Positions 8,392 through 17,906 of a DNA stretch of 64,000 nucleotides are shown here, piece after piece. The notes beneath the pieces were generated by a model. That model made no database searches and was not told where the DNA came from. It saw only the letters and a list, made by a program, of their open reading frames with translations. The DNA lies in NCBI RefSeq assembly GCF_000719115.1, contig NZ_JOEA01000022.1, positions 62,001-126,000 of the forward strand. The letters run 5' to 3'. Position numbers and translations under genes: made by a program. The stretch's first letter is position 1. Each line of letters starts with the position of its first letter. This DNA is from Lentzea albidocapillata. Its GTDB lineage: Bacteria > Actinomycetota > Actinomycetes > Mycobacteriales > Pseudonocardiaceae.

Positions 8392-9189
8392 TGACCGGTT
8401 CTCCATGGTGGCGGTCAGGGCGTGGATGAGACTTGCGTCGGTGGGCGCGTGCACGATCGACGCCAGCTCCGCGACCAGGTGCATCGGCGTCGGCGAGGTG
8501 AAGACCCGCCGTCCGACGGCGAGGCCGGCGCAGCCCGCGTCCATGGCCACTCGGGCATGTCCGGCGATGCTGTGCGCGGAGGCGGGACCACCTGCCACGA
8601 CCACGGGGATCGGGCAGCTGGCGACCACGTCCGCCATGTCCTCGGCCGGGTGCGCGAGGGTGGTCTTGACGATGTCCGCGCCGAGGTCCGCCGCGATGTT
8701 GACGACGTGCGCCAGCAGAGCCGGGTCCTTAGGGTCGCCGATGCGGGGGCCGCGGGCGTAGGCCATCGCGACCAGCGGGACGTTCCACGAGTCGCACGCG
8801 GCCGCGACCGTGCCGAGGTCGGTGAGCTGGCGGGACTCCGTGTCGGAGCCGATGTTGACGTGCACGCTCACCGCGTCGGCACCGAGCCGCAACGCTTCGT
8901 CGACCTCGCCGACGAGTACCTTGGCGTTGGCGTCCGCCATATGCGAGGTGCCCGCGCTCAGATGGACGATCAGCGCGCATCCGCCCAGCACAGCGGGTTC
9001 GATGGTGCGCACGCGTCCTTTGTGGACGATGATGGCGTCGGCGCCGCCCAGCACCACGGCGTGGATCAGGTCCTGCCACCGGTCCCGCGGCACCACCGGA
9101 CCGTCCGAAACGCTGTGGTCCAACGGCACGAAGAGGTACCTGTCGTCGTGCGGACGGGAAAGGCGTCGCAGCCGCAACGCTTTCCTCAT
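8386..9189 (-). CDS. GriI-like aldolase (2-amino-3,7-dideoxy-heptulosonate synthase family)
   Basis: A DeoC/FbaB-type class I aldolase of about 267 residues. GriI condenses aspartate semialdehyde with dihydroxyacetone phosphate to the C7 precursor of 3-amino-4-hydroxybenzoate. Motifs include LFVPLDHSVSDGP near the N-terminus, SVHVNIGSD, the probable Schiff-base lysine in DIVKTTLAH, and phosphate-binding VVAGGPAS and GCAGLAVGRRVF. ATG 9189 is preferred because AGGGGG lies 10 nt upstream; a GTG at 9198 is too close to that site. The stop codon TGA sits exactly at the right border of the IS605-type element, which may supply it. Confidence 0.85.
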   Translation of the reverse strand: MRKALRLRRLSRPHDDRYLFVPLDHSVSDGPVVPRDRWQDLIHAVVLGGADAIIVHKGRVRTIEPAVLGGCALIVHLSAGTSHMADANAKVLVGEVDEALRLGADAVSVHVNIGSDTESRQLTDLGTVAAACDSWNVPLVAMAYARGPRIGDPKDPALLAHVVNIAADLGADIVKTTLAHPAEDMADVVASCPIPVVVAGGPASAHSIAGHARVAMDAGCAGLAVGRRVFTSPTPMHLVAELASIVHAPTDASLIHALTATMENRSS

Positions 9190-9267
9190 GGCGCTCACAC
9201 CCCCTGCGATCGTTTGGTGTCAGCAGCAGAGTGGTGCAGTCCGCGCGCGCAGCGGCAGGTGTGAGGT

Positions 9268-9291
9268 GCCGATAATTCGCGAGTTATCGGC
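9268..9291. promoter_or_regulatory. Perfect palindrome between griI-like and lysR genes (probable LysR operator)
   Basis: GCCGATAA and TTATCGGC are perfect 8-bp arms around an 8-nt centre. The site lies between the divergent GriI-like and LysR genes, about 80 bp from the former. It contains the T-N11-A pattern typical of LysR-type binding sites. The regulator encoded next door is the obvious candidate ligand. Confidence 0.65.
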
Positions 9292-9388
9292 CTGACAGAG
9301 CAACCGCCCTTGCAACGGCGACGGAGCGTCATCCGGTGCCACCCGCGTGGCCGTGTTCGTTGGTGGGCAACTGTCCTAGGCTTCCTCA

Positions 9389-10303
9389 GTGCGAATGGAG
9401 CTGAGGCATCTGCACGTGGTGCTGACCGTGGCGCGGGCGGGCAGCATCAGCCGGGCCGCCTCCCAGATGAAGATCGCCCAGGCCGGGCTGACCGCTCAGG
9501 TGCGCAGGATCGAGGCGAGTCTCGGCGGGCCGTTGTTCCTGCGCCGCACCGACGGCGTCGAGCTGACCGAGCTGGGCCGCCACGTCGTGCTGCGGGCCCA
9601 GGACCTGGTCGAACGGTTCGACGACCTGCTCGTCACCTCGCGCAGGCTGGCCGAACGCGGCGACTCCGGCATCCGGCTCGGTGGTGTGGCGGGCTCGCCG
9701 ACCGCGCTGCTGGTCGGGGTGGTCAGGGAGATGCTGCCGAGCCTGCCGCAGACCACGCACATCGAACGCGGCGGTGACGTCGTGCTGGAACTCGTGCGCA
9801 CCGGCGACCTCGACCTGGCCCTGGTGGTGGAGTTCCCGCGCAGCCCGTTGCGCTTCCCGGAAGCAGTCGGCCTGCGCGGCGTCGTCACGGAACGCATGCT
9901 GATCGGCGTCCCCGTGGGCCATCGGCTGTCCGGCCGCAGCGAGGTGCTGCTGTCCGAACTCGCCGGCGAGGAGTGGGTCGTGCCGGACGAGAACCACGGC
10001 GGGCGGCTGAACCTCGACCTGGCCTGCGAGGCCGTCGGGTTCACGCCGAGGTGCGCGCACTTCGGCGTCGATCCGGTCGTCGCGGCCGACCTGGTGCGGT
10101 CGACCGGTGCCGTGGCGGGGTTCTTCCCCGGTCACGACCTGCCGGGCGTGCTGCTCAAACCGATCATCGGCAACCCGCTGCACCGGCGGATCACGCTGGT
10201 GTGGAACACCGACGCCGCCGAACACGTGGACGACGTGCACGCCGGCCTGCTGCGCGCGTACCACGAGCGGACGCCGCACTCGGGCCGGCTGCTGGCGTCA
10301 TAG
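9389..10303 (+). CDS. LysR-family transcriptional regulator
   Basis: A 304-residue LTTR with an N-terminal helix-turn-helix (AGSISRAASQMKIAQAGLTA, about residues 18-37), the linker helix RIEASLGGPLFLRR, and a C-terminal effector domain. It starts at GTG 9389, with ATG 9395 as an alternative. It is divergent from the GriI-like gene with a perfect palindrome between them, so it probably controls the aminohydroxybenzoate genes. The inducer is unknown. Confidence 0.88.
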   Translation: MRMELRHLHVVLTVARAGSISRAASQMKIAQAGLTAQVRRIEASLGGPLFLRRTDGVELTELGRHVVLRAQDLVERFDDLLVTSRRLAERGDSGIRLGGVAGSPTALLVGVVREMLPSLPQTTHIERGGDVVLELVRTGDLDLALVVEFPRSPLRFPEAVGLRGVVTERMLIGVPVGHRLSGRSEVLLSELAGEEWVVPDENHGGRLNLDLACEAVGFTPRCAHFGVDPVVAADLVRSTGAVAGFFPGHDLPGVLLKPIIGNPLHRRITLVWNTDAAEHVDDVHAGLLRAYHERTPHSGRLLAS

Positions 10304-10367
10304 GTCAGCGTTTCTTCGGCGCAAGCCTCGATGTCGACGACATCTGCGGCCTGTTCGGCTGACCACT

Positions 10368-10387
10368 TGTAGTACGTGATGTAGTAC
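10368..10387. promoter_or_regulatory. Direct repeats upstream of the antitoxin gene
   Basis: The octamer TGTAGTAC occurs at 10368-10375 and 10380-10387, a 12-bp period, ending 9 bp before the antitoxin ATG. GTA-GTAC words are near-palindromic and resemble operators bound by Phd/YefM antitoxins. It probably mediates autoregulation of the toxin-antitoxin pair. Confidence 0.55.
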
Positions 10388-10396
10388 CATGGCTTC

Positions 10397-10669
10397 ATGG
10401 AGCAGATTCCAATCCGCACGTTGAACCAGAACACGGCTGGTGTGCTGGAACTCGTCGAGCGTGGCGAGACGGTCGAGATCACCAACCGAGGCAAGCCGAT
10501 CGCGCGCATCGTGCCGGTGGTCGAGGGTGAACTCGACGACCTGATTGCCGCGGGCGTGGTGACGCCGCCGACCATCGCGGGTCCCATCCCGATGCCGCGC
10601 GCCAAGGCGGAGCCGGGAGCGGATGCGGGGGAACTGGTCTCGACCATGCGTGACGAGGAACGCTGGTGA
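10397..10669 (+). CDS. Phd/YefM-family antitoxin
   Basis: A 90-residue prevent-host-death antitoxin. The N-terminal DNA-binding fold is recognised from IRTLNQNTAGVLELVERGE followed by VEITNRGKPIARIVPV. The C-terminal tail, rich in charged residues and ending MRDEERW, should bind and mask the toxin. It overlaps the PIN toxin gene by 4 bp (GTGA), as in many type II modules. The repeats just upstream probably serve its autoregulation. Confidence 0.9.
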   Translation: MEQIPIRTLNQNTAGVLELVERGETVEITNRGKPIARIVPVVEGELDDLIAAGVVTPPTIAGPIPMPRAKAEPGADAGELVSTMRDEERW

Positions 10670-11070
10670 TCTATCTCGACACGGCGGCGGTCGTGAAACT
10701 GGTGCGCGAGGAGAAGGAGACCGAGGCGCTGGTCGAGTGGCTGAACGACGCCGCGGACCAGTCCCTCGTGTCGTCCGCGTTGATCGAGGTGGAGTTGCCT
10801 CGTGCTCTTCGGCGTAGTTCGCCTGGTGTGCTGGGCGCTGTCGCAGGTGTGCTCGCCCGGCTCCACCGGGTGGACATCAACGCTGCCGTTCGCGCCACGG
10901 CGGCTGCTTATGCCGATCCACAGCTGCGATCGTTGGACGCCATCCATCTCGCCACGGCCGATCTGCTTGTCGCGTCGGACAAGAAGATCACCGCGTTCGT
11001 GACCTACGACAAACGCCTGGCGGCAGCTGCCATCGGTCTTGGACTCCCGGTGACCGCTCCCGGGGAATGA
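10666..11070 (+). CDS. PIN-domain toxin (VapC-type ribonuclease)
   Basis: A 134-residue PIN domain protein. Acidic active-site residues are visible in the expected places: IYLDTAAVVKLV (first Asp), a Glu in LIEVELPRAL, RSLDAIHLATA (third Asp) and AFVTYDKRLAAAA (fourth Asp). PIN toxins are Mg-dependent RNases acting on tRNA or rRNA and are held inactive by the antitoxin. The GTG start overlaps the antitoxin stop by 4 bp. Confidence 0.9.
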   Translation: MIYLDTAAVVKLVREEKETEALVEWLNDAADQSLVSSALIEVELPRALRRSSPGVLGAVAGVLARLHRVDINAAVRATAAAYADPQLRSLDAIHLATADLLVASDKKITAFVTYDKRLAAAAIGLGLPVTAPGE

Positions 11071-11078
11071 CGGCGCGG

Positions 11079-11996
11079 TCAGCTGGGCCTCGGCGCGTCC
11101 GGCCCCAGCACGTCGACCGCCGCCAGCCAGGCCGCTCCCGCCGCACCCTCCGTCGTCATGATCACCGCAGCGTTGCAGCGGGTGAGCAGTTCCTGCTTCA
11201 GGTGCGTGCCGACCGGGGTCTTGATCAGGCTGCCGACCAGCACGATCGGGGAGGTGTCGGACGGCTCGCGGACGGCCGTGGCCGTGTCGGCGAGCAGGCG
11301 GGCGGCGGACGCCACGATCGTCAGCGCCTCGGGATCGCCGTGGTGGTAGGCAGAACTCACCAACGGAGCGAACTGGGCGAGTTCGATGGGCGCCGCCGCG
11401 TTGACGGCGGTGATCAGCTGGCCCCGGTTGCGAGCGCCCGCCGCGGTCAGGACGGCGGTGGCCAGGCCTTCCAGCGGTGCGTCCAGGTCGAGCAGTTTCA
11501 CCGTGGCGCGGACGGCTTCGCGGCCCAGCCAGAACGCCGAGCCGTCGTCGCCGATCAGCCAGCCGTAGCCGCCGGACTGGCCGACCATGCGATGGCCCGA
11601 GATGCGGCCCGCGATGGAACCGGTGCCCGCCACCAGAACCGTGCCGTCCGCTGACGAGGTGCCGGTGGCGAAGGCGGCCTCGCAGTCGGTGATCACGCGC
11701 ATCGGGCAGTGCAGGCCCGCGCGTTCCCAGGCTCCTTGGAAGAGGTCCAGGACCGCGGGGTCGGTCATGCGGGAGGCGCCCGCCATGCCGAGGACACCGG
11801 AGCGGACCTTGCGGGAGTCGAGACCGTCCAACGCCTCCGCCAGCGCCTCGCCGATGTGGGCGGCGGCCACGGCAGGTGGGTGCGAGTTCGGGTTCGCGCC
11901 GCCCGCCAGGCCCTGACCCAGGCGGGCGCCGTCGAGTCCGAGCACCAGGGCCCTGGTGGACGTGCCGCCAGCGTCGAGTCCCACGACCAGATCCAT
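11079..11996 (-). CDS. BadF/BadG-type ATPase, probable N-acetylglucosamine kinase
   Basis: A 305-residue ASKHA-fold protein with the phosphate-1 motif VGLDAGGTSTRALV, phosphate-2 VLVAGTGSIAGR and a GWLIGDDGSAFWLG segment typical of bacterial and eukaryotic GlcNAc kinases. It would phosphorylate an amino sugar to the 6-phosphate. This fits the nearby chitooligosaccharide genes (nagA and das genes 15 kb away), though no dre operator was found upstream. The exact substrate is inferred. Confidence 0.75.
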   Translation of the reverse strand: MDLVVGLDAGGTSTRALVLGLDGARLGQGLAGGANPNSHPPAVAAAHIGEALAEALDGLDSRKVRSGVLGMAGASRMTDPAVLDLFQGAWERAGLHCPMRVITDCEAAFATGTSSADGTVLVAGTGSIAGRISGHRMVGQSGGYGWLIGDDGSAFWLGREAVRATVKLLDLDAPLEGLATAVLTAAGARNRGQLITAVNAAAPIELAQFAPLVSSAYHHGDPEALTIVASAARLLADTATAVREPSDTSPIVLVGSLIKTPVGTHLKQELLTRCNAAVIMTTEGAAGAAWLAAVDVLGPDAPRPS

Positions 11997-12031
11997 AACG
12001 GTCGAGTATGCCGAGAGACGGTCGGCTGAGG

Positions 12032-12049
12032 GACACCCAACCGGGTGTC
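12032..12049 (-). terminator. Short hairpin at the 3' end of the subtilase gene
   Basis: GACACCC and GGGTGTC form a perfect 7-bp stem with a 4-nt loop directly at the stop codon of the subtilase gene. There is no T-tract, so it may be a terminator or a transcript-stabilising hairpin. Confidence 0.4.
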
Positions 12050-14864
12050 ACCTGACGAAAGCCCGGTTACCGCTTGCGTTGTGGTGGAAGAACACCAACG
12101 ATCCAGAAGGAACTCGATCACCCGGACGTACCACTGTGGACAGTGAGGGAACGATCAGGCTGTAGTCGAACGTGGCCGCGGGGGCGACGTCGACCACGTC
12201 GTCGGTGTCGGCGGGCGCCGTGTAACGGGTCCGCACGCCGGCGGTGTAGGTCACCGGGCCGGACGGCAGAGCCGACCGCGCGACCGGCAGCACCACGACG
12301 TCGCTGTCGAACAGGTTCGTGTCGGACGAGCCGTCGAGGCCGTTCAGCGGCTGCTCGTCCACGACGTCCTCGGTGCCGGCCACCACCGTCCGGGCGAGCC
12401 AGATGTCGGCCGTCACCTCGCCGTCGGGGTTCGTCGGCTTCTCGGCGGTGGTCACGAAGTCCTTGCCGCCCACCGAGAACCGCACCGCGGGCTTGATGTT
12501 GCTGCCGATGTTCGCCCAGGTGCTCCAGGTGGCGACGCCGAACGCCAGCAGGTCGGAGGTGGCCGTCGCGCCCACGAACCGCAGGTCGCCGCCACGCGCG
12601 GTGCGGTTCACGGCGCAGTCGTCCTGGACGCCGGGGCCGCAGTCGGGCAGGCGGCCGGAGCTCGCGCCGAGCTGGAGCACGGTCATCCGCGACTGGTAGC
12701 CGGGCTGGTCGAGGCCGCGCCCGGCGACGCGGTCACCGGCCACGGTCAGGCGCGACACCGGCTTCGGCGCCGCGTAGACCGGCACCCGCAGCGATCGGTC
12801 GCCCGTGAACGTCACCAGGCCGGACGCCTCCGCCAGGAACTGGCGGCCCTCGTCGAGCGAGACCGTGGGGTCGGGCGTCTTGCGCAGTGCGCGGGTGTCG
12901 GAGATCCGCAGTTGCACGGACACCGAGGCCGAACCGCCCGGCCGCAGCACGAGGTAGGGCACGGTGACCCGGAAGGACACGCCGGGCACGCTGGTGATCG
13001 GCTCGTAGCCGGCGTGCAGCCGGACGGTCCGGGAGCCCTTGTTGACCACTTCGAGAGTGCGGCTGGTCAGCACCGGACCGTCCACCTCGACCGTGCCGAA
13101 CGACGCGTCGCCCAGCACCAGCACGTCCGACGACAGCGCGGCGAGCCCGTCCACCCGGCCCGCGCCGACCCGCATCGGCGCCTCGCGCACACCCGACGAA
13201 TCCCTGATCACGCCGGAGGCGGTGTTCATCAGCGCCGCCTTGATCTCGGCGACCGTCCACTCCGGATGAACCTCGCGCAGTAGTGCGGCGATGCCCGCCA
13301 CGTGCGGTGATGCCATCGACGTGCCGCCCAGCGACACGCCGTCCGAGGCCGTCCCGGAGGCGGCGGAGAAGATCGTGTCGCCCGGCGCGGCCACCGCGAT
13401 CGACGAACGCGAGCGCGACGACGACGGCGTGATCGTGTCCGCGATGGACGGCTCGACGGAGGGCACCGCGACCTTCAACGCCGAGGTCAGGTGCGCGGTC
13501 AGCGTCCCGGCCTCCAGCGCCGGGCGCAGCGCGGACGACGCCGCCGCCGTCAGTTGGAACGCCGGAATGTGGGCATTTCCGGCGATTCCGGCCGCGAACA
13601 CCGGCAACGTCGTCGGCAGCAGCACCCCGGCCGCCCCGGCCTTCCACGCGTTGTCGGTGCGGGCACCCGAACCGCAGGCACGGGTGGCGTCGCTGTCGTC
13701 CCACTCCAGCCAGACGATCTTCCCGGCCAGCGGCTCCGAGATCGGCTGGCAGCCATCCATATTGGACGAAAGCCGCACAACGGGCAGGGTGAGGTCGAAG
13801 GACTCCTTGAAGTTCTGGCTGTACTGGCCGGCCCACCGCTGACCGGCGACCTCCAGCCCGTCCAGCATCGAGAACGAGTCGCGGCTGTTCGCGACGGAGA
13901 TCGCCTCGGGGGTGTTGCCCGGCGAACCGGACACGTCGTAGAAGTCACCGCCGTTGCCGGCCGCCGCGACCACCACCACGCCGTGCTCGACGAGCTTGCG
14001 CACGAACAGCGCGTCCGGGTCGTCCGGAGCACCGAAGTCGCTGCCCAGCGACAGGTTCACCACGTCGAGCCTGTCGGAGAAATCACCGTCGCCGTTGGGG
14101 TCGAGCGCCCAGTCCAGCGCCTGCGCGGTGAGGTTCGTGCCGCCCTTGCAGCCGAACACCTTCAACGCGTAGAGCTGCGCTTTCGGGGCCGTACCCGGTC
14201 CGATCCGCATCGCGTCCAGGTCGATCGAGGAGTACGAACCGCGGTAGGTCGTGCCGTCGGTGTTGACCCCGTAGCCGGCCGCGGTGCCGGCGACGTGTGT
14301 GCCGTGACCGTCGCAGTCCACCGGGTCGGCGTCCGGCTCCGGCAGGGACTCGGACGTGCCGGTGTAGGCGTCGCCCGCGAAGTCGTACCCGCCGACGACC
14401 TTGGCGTTCGGGAAGGTTCCGCCGCCGAAGTCCGCGTGCCGGTAGTCGATGCCGGTGTCGATCACGCCGATCCGCACGCCGTCGCCGAGCCTGCCGAGTG
14501 ACTTCCACACGTCGGACGTCCGGGTGAGGCGGACGGCGTGTGCGTTCGAGAGCTTCTTGGGGACCATCCGGTGGACCGCCCGCACCTCGGGCATGCGCGC
14601 CAGCGCCGCGAGGCGCGCCCTGTCCGCCGACAGCACGACGCCGGGCACCGCGTTGGTCGTTCGGGCGACTTCCCGGCCGCCGGACCGGGAGACGACCCGC
14701 GACACGTGCTCCGACGTCCGGTCCCGGGCTGAACGCGCCTGCGCAACGGTGCGTGATTCGACCGCTGCGGTCGAGGTCAGCTCGACGAAAACGGTTACAG
14801 TGTCGACTGGGCCGACCGGCGCCAGTAGTGCGCCCGTCAGGAGTGCCGCGGTCACCAGATTCAT
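12048..14864 (-). CDS. Secreted S8-family serine protease (subtilase) with PA insert
   Basis: A 938-residue subtilisin-like protease. ATG 14864 is chosen because AGGAG lies just upstream. A hydrophobic signal sequence is followed by an I9-like propeptide (about 25-105). The catalytic triad is Asp136 (IDTG), His187 (GHGTHVAG) and Ser516 (GGTSMASP), with the oxyanion Asn in AAAGNGG. A protease-associated insert (about 360-470) splits the catalytic domain, and about 400 residues of beta-rich C-terminal region follow. It resembles actinobacterial exported subtilases that digest extracellular protein. A weak hairpin lies at the stop codon. Confidence 0.92.
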   Translation of the reverse strand: MNLVTAALLTGALLAPVGPVDTVTVFVELTSTAAVESRTVAQARSARDRTSEHVSRVVSRSGGREVARTTNAVPGVVLSADRARLAALARMPEVRAVHRMVPKKLSNAHAVRLTRTSDVWKSLGRLGDGVRIGVIDTGIDYRHADFGGGTFPNAKVVGGYDFAGDAYTGTSESLPEPDADPVDCDGHGTHVAGTAAGYGVNTDGTTYRGSYSSIDLDAMRIGPGTAPKAQLYALKVFGCKGGTNLTAQALDWALDPNGDGDFSDRLDVVNLSLGSDFGAPDDPDALFVRKLVEHGVVVVAAAGNGGDFYDVSGSPGNTPEAISVANSRDSFSMLDGLEVAGQRWAGQYSQNFKESFDLTLPVVRLSSNMDGCQPISEPLAGKIVWLEWDDSDATRACGSGARTDNAWKAGAAGVLLPTTLPVFAAGIAGNAHIPAFQLTAAASSALRPALEAGTLTAHLTSALKVAVPSVEPSIADTITPSSSRSRSSIAVAAPGDTIFSAASGTASDGVSLGGTSMASPHVAGIAALLREVHPEWTVAEIKAALMNTASGVIRDSSGVREAPMRVGAGRVDGLAALSSDVLVLGDASFGTVEVDGPVLTSRTLEVVNKGSRTVRLHAGYEPITSVPGVSFRVTVPYLVLRPGGSASVSVQLRISDTRALRKTPDPTVSLDEGRQFLAEASGLVTFTGDRSLRVPVYAAPKPVSRLTVAGDRVAGRGLDQPGYQSRMTVLQLGASSGRLPDCGPGVQDDCAVNRTARGGDLRFVGATATSDLLAFGVATWSTWANIGSNIKPAVRFSVGGKDFVTTAEKPTNPDGEVTADIWLARTVVAGTEDVVDEQPLNGLDGSSDTNLFDSDVVVLPVARSALPSGPVTYTAGVRTRYTAPADTDDVVDVAPAATFDYSLIVPSLSTVVRPGDRVPSGSLVFFHHNASGNRAFVR

Positions 14865-14931
14865 GATCAACTCCTCTTATTCATCGGACGACTTCGCGCT
14901 CAGCCCTAGACGCAGGCGGTATCGCGGGGCT

Positions 14932-14946
14932 ATACATCCGATGTAT
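14932..14946. promoter_or_regulatory. 15-bp perfect palindrome upstream of the fucose operon (probable GntR operator)
   Basis: ATACATC-C-GATGTAT is a perfect palindrome with a single central base, 31 bp upstream of the first fucose-pathway gene. A closely similar site, AGACCTC-G-GATGTCT, lies before the FadR-type GntR gene at 26000. The shared pattern ANACNTC-N-GATGTNT suggests that this GntR protein represses both. Confidence 0.65.
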
Positions 14947-14977
14947 TTCGTAGGGTGTGAGCAGAGGAGGAACGGCC

Positions 14978-15832
14978 GTGCAGTTCTTGCGTCTGGGGCC
15001 GGTCGGTGACGAACGTCCTGCAGTCAGGACCAACGACGGGACCACATACGACCTCCTGCCGATCACTCCGGACATCGACGGGGCGTTCCTCGCGAACGAC
15101 GGCGTCAACCGCGTGCGTGCCGCGCTCGAAAGCGGTGAGCTCGAAGCCCTGAGCACGGAGGGCGTGCGCGTCGGGTCACCGCTCGCGCATCCGGGCAAGG
15201 TCATCTGCATCGGCCTCAACTACCGCGACCACGCGGAGGAGACCGGCGCGGCCATCCCGGGCGAGCCCGTGATGTTCCTCAAGACGCCCGACACGATCGT
15301 GGGCCCGTACGACGAGGTGCTCGTCCCGCGCCGGTCCGTGAAGACCGACTGGGAGGTCGAGCTCGGCGTCGTCATCGGGCGCACCGCCCGTTACCTCGAG
15401 TCCGAAGAGGACGCTCTGAGCTGCATCGGCGCGTACGTGCTCTCGCACGACGTCTCCGAGCGCGAGTTCCAGATCGAGCGCGGCGGGACGTGGGACAAGG
15501 GCAAGAACTGCGAGACGTTCAACCCGCTCGGCCCCTTCCTCGTGCCCGCCGACGAGATCGCCGACCCGCAGAGCCTGGACATGCGGCTCTGGGTGAACGG
15601 CGAGATCAAGCAGAACTCGTCCACCAAAAACATGATCTTCCCGGTGGCGGAGATCGTGCGCTACCTCAGCCAGTTCCTTGTCCTTCGTCCGGGTGACGTC
15701 ATCAACACGGGTACACCCGCTGGTGTCGCGCTCGGCCAGCCGGAGCCGAAGCCGTACCTGCGCGCCGGTGACGTGGTCGAGCTGGAGATCGAGGGCCTCG
15801 GCAGGCAGCGTCAGATCCTCGGGCAGGCCTGA
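14978..15832 (+). CDS. Fumarylacetoacetase-family hydrolase, probable 2,4-diketo-3-deoxy-L-fuconate hydrolase
   Basis: A 284-residue FAH-superfamily enzyme with the metal-site region [11 protein letters not shown] and motifs [23 protein letters not shown] and [12 protein letters not shown]. In the non-phosphorylating L-fucose route this family cleaves 2,4-diketo-3-deoxy-L-fuconate to pyruvate and L-lactate. The GTG at 14978 is chosen because AGGAGG lies just upstream. It is the first gene of a run that encodes every other step of that pathway, which is the main support for the substrate. Confidence 0.85.
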   Translation: MQFLRLGPVGDERPAVRTNDGTTYDLLPITPDIDGAFLANDGVNRVRAALESGELEALSTEGVRVGSPLAHPGKVICIGLNYRDHAEETGAAIPGEPVMFLKTPDTIVGPYDEVLVPRRSVKTDWEVELGVVIGRTARYLESEEDALSCIGAYVLSHDVSEREFQIERGGTWDKGKNCETFNPLGPFLVPADEIADPQSLDMRLWVNGEIKQNSSTKNMIFPVAEIVRYLSQFLVLRPGDVINTGTPAGVALGQPEPKPYLRAGDVVELEIEGLGRQRQILGQA

Positions 15833-15836
15833 GGCC

Positions 15837-17147
15837 ATGCCGAAGATCACCGCACTGGACGTCCTCGACATCCGGTTCCCGACCTCGCGCGAGCTCGACG
15901 GCTCCGACGCGATGAACCCGGACCCGGACTACAGCGCCGCGTACGTGGTGCTGCGGACCGACGAGGGCCCCGAGGGGCACGGGCTCGCGTTCACCATCGG
16001 CCGTGGCAACGACGTGCAGGCCGCCGGCATCAAGGCGCTCGCACCGCACGTCGTCGGCAAGGACGTGCCGGAGAACGCGAAGGCGCTGGCCGAGCTGTAC
16101 TTCGAGCTGATCGGCGACTCGCAGATCCGCTGGCTCGGCCCCGAGAAGGGCGTCGCGCACATGGCGATCGGCGCCGTCGTCAACGCGGCCTGGGACCTCG
16201 CCGCCCGCCGCGCCGGGTTGCCGGTCTGGCGGTTCCTCGCCCGGATGTCGCCCGAGGAGATCGTCAGCCTCGTCGACTTCCGGTACCTGAGCGACGCCCT
16301 GACGCCCGACGAGGCCCTGCAGATCCTGCGCAAGGTCGAGCACGGCAAGGCCGAACGTACGGAAACCATTGCCCGCGACGGATATCCGGCCTACACGACG
16401 TCACCGGGCTGGCTCGGCTACTCCGACGAGAAGCTCGCTGGCCTCGCCCGCCAGGCCCTCGCCGACGGCTTCGACATGATCAAGCTCAAGGTCGGCGGCA
16501 GCCTCGACGACGACGTCCGCCGGATGAAGCTCGCCCGCGAGGTCGTCGGCGACGACACCCGCGTGGCGGTCGACGCGAACCAGCGCTGGGACGTCGACAC
16601 GGCCGTGCGCTGGATGCGCGAGCTGGCGCCGTACAACCCGTACTGGATCGAGGAGCCCACCTCCCCGGACGACGTGCTGGCGCACCGCGCGATCGGGGAC
16701 GCGCTGTCGCCGATCCGGATCGCCACCGGCGAGCACGTGCAGAACCGCGTGATCTTCAAGCAGCTGCTGCAGGCCGGCGCGATCGACGTGCTGCAGCTCG
16801 ACGCCTGCCGGGTCGCGGGCGTCAACGAGAACATCGCGATCCTGCTGCTGGCCAGGAAGTTCGACGTCCCGGTGTGCCCGCACGCCGGCGGTGTCGGCCT
16901 GTGTGAACTCGTCAGGCACCTGTCGTTCTTCGACTACGTCGCGATCTCCGGTGAGGTCGGCGAGCGCGTGATCGAGTGGGTCGACCACCTGCACGAGCAC
17001 TTCCTGGACCCGGCCGTCGTCGAGAACGGCCGCTACCTGGCACCCGCCGCGCCGGGGTTCTCCGCGCAGCTCAAGGACGAGACGCTGGCCGACTACGCCT
17101 ACCCCGACGGTCCTGTGTGGACGGCACTGGAGGCTGAGAATGACTGA
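15837..17147 (+). CDS. L-fuconate dehydratase (enolase superfamily)
   Basis: A 436-residue mandelate-racemase subgroup enzyme that dehydrates L-fuconate to 2-keto-3-deoxy-L-fuconate. Visible active-site pieces: the KxK motif in [10 protein letters not shown], the metal ligands Asp in AVDANQRWD and Glu in [30 protein letters not shown] and the catalytic His region [11 protein letters not shown]. Length and motifs fit FucD closely. It starts 4 bp after the hydrolase gene and overlaps the following dehydrogenase by 8 bp. Confidence 0.92.
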   Translation: MPKITALDVLDIRFPTSRELDGSDAMNPDPDYSAAYVVLRTDEGPEGHGLAFTIGRGNDVQAAGIKALAPHVVGKDVPENAKALAELYFELIGDSQIRWLGPEKGVAHMAIGAVVNAAWDLAARRAGLPVWRFLARMSPEEIVSLVDFRYLSDALTPDEALQILRKVEHGKAERTETIARDGYPAYTTSPGWLGYSDEKLAGLARQALADGFDMIKLKVGGSLDDDVRRMKLAREVVGDDTRVAVDANQRWDVDTAVRWMRELAPYNPYWIEEPTSPDDVLAHRAIGDALSPIRIATGEHVQNRVIFKQLLQAGAIDVLQLDACRVAGVNENIAILLLARKFDVPVCPHAGGVGLCELVRHLSFFDYVAISGEVGERVIEWVDHLHEHFLDPAVVENGRYLAPAAPGFSAQLKDETLADYAYPDGPVWTALEAEND

Positions 17148-17892
17148 CTTCGAAGGACTCGTCGCCGTCGTCACGGGCGGCGCGTCCGGCATCGGCCTGG
17201 CCACGGCCGAACTGCTGAGCAGCAGGGGAGCCACGGTCGTCGCGCTCGACCTCATCCCGGAGGTCGCGGACCCGCTCGTCGGCATTCGCGCGGACGTGTC
17301 CGACGACGAGAGCATCAAGGCCGCCATCACCGAGGTCGTCGCCCGGTTCGGACGGCTCGACGTCGTGGTGAACAACGCCGGCATCGGCGCGCAGGGCGAC
17401 GTCACGGCCAACGACGACGCGCAGTGGGCGAAGGTGCTCGACGTCAACGTGCTGGGCATGGTCCGCGTCTCGCGGGCCGCGCTGCCGCACCTGCGGAACT
17501 CGCCGTCCGCGGCGATCGTCAACACCTGCTCCATCGCTGCCTGGGCCGGGCTCCCGCAGCGCGCTCTCTACTCGGCCAGCAAGGGCGCGGTGTACTCGCT
17601 GACGCTCGCGATGGCCGCCGACCACGTGCGCGAAGGCATTCGCGTCAACGCGGTCGCCCCCGGCACGGCGGACACCCCGTGGGTGAGCCGTCTGCTCGAC
17701 TCGGCGCCGGACCCGGCAGCCGAACGAGCCGCGCTGGAGGCACGCCAGCCGCACGGCCGGCTCGTCTCCGCCGATGAGGTCGCGGGAGCCATCGCCTACC
17801 TGGCGAGCCCGCTTTCGGGTTCCACCGCCGGCACGATCCTCGCGGTCGACGGTGGCATGTACGGCCTGCGCTTGCGTCCCAAGCAGTCATGA
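17140..17892 (+). CDS. SDR-family dehydrogenase, probable 2-keto-3-deoxy-L-fuconate dehydrogenase
   Basis: A 250-residue short-chain dehydrogenase with the cofactor motif [17 protein letters not shown], catalytic Ser region [10 protein letters not shown] and YSASKGAVY (Tyr and Lys). The ending [12 protein letters not shown] is typical. In fucose clusters such an enzyme oxidises 2-keto-3-deoxy-L-fuconate to the 2,4-diketo compound that the FAH-family hydrolase cleaves. It overlaps the dehydratase gene by 8 bp. Confidence 0.85.
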   Translation: MTDFEGLVAVVTGGASGIGLATAELLSSRGATVVALDLIPEVADPLVGIRADVSDDESIKAAITEVVARFGRLDVVVNNAGIGAQGDVTANDDAQWAKVLDVNVLGMVRVSRAALPHLRNSPSAAIVNTCSIAAWAGLPQRALYSASKGAVYSLTLAMAADHVREGIRVNAVAPGTADTPWVSRLLDSAPDPAAERAALEARQPHGRLVSADEVAGAIAYLASPLSGSTAGTILAVDGGMYGLRLRPKQS

Positions 17893-17906
17893 AAGGCAAT
17901 TCAACG

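Noticed and set aside
4195..9189. Archaeal-type entry to aromatic amino acid synthesis
   Set aside because: The GriI/GriH homologues also serve that route in archaea, but actinobacteria use the ordinary shikimate pathway, and the linked AMP-ligase and LysR gene fit secondary metabolism better.
12733..13836. Minus-strand frame inside the subtilase gene
   Set aside because: Offset reading of the same strand with no motifs; the subtilase frame contains the full catalytic triad.
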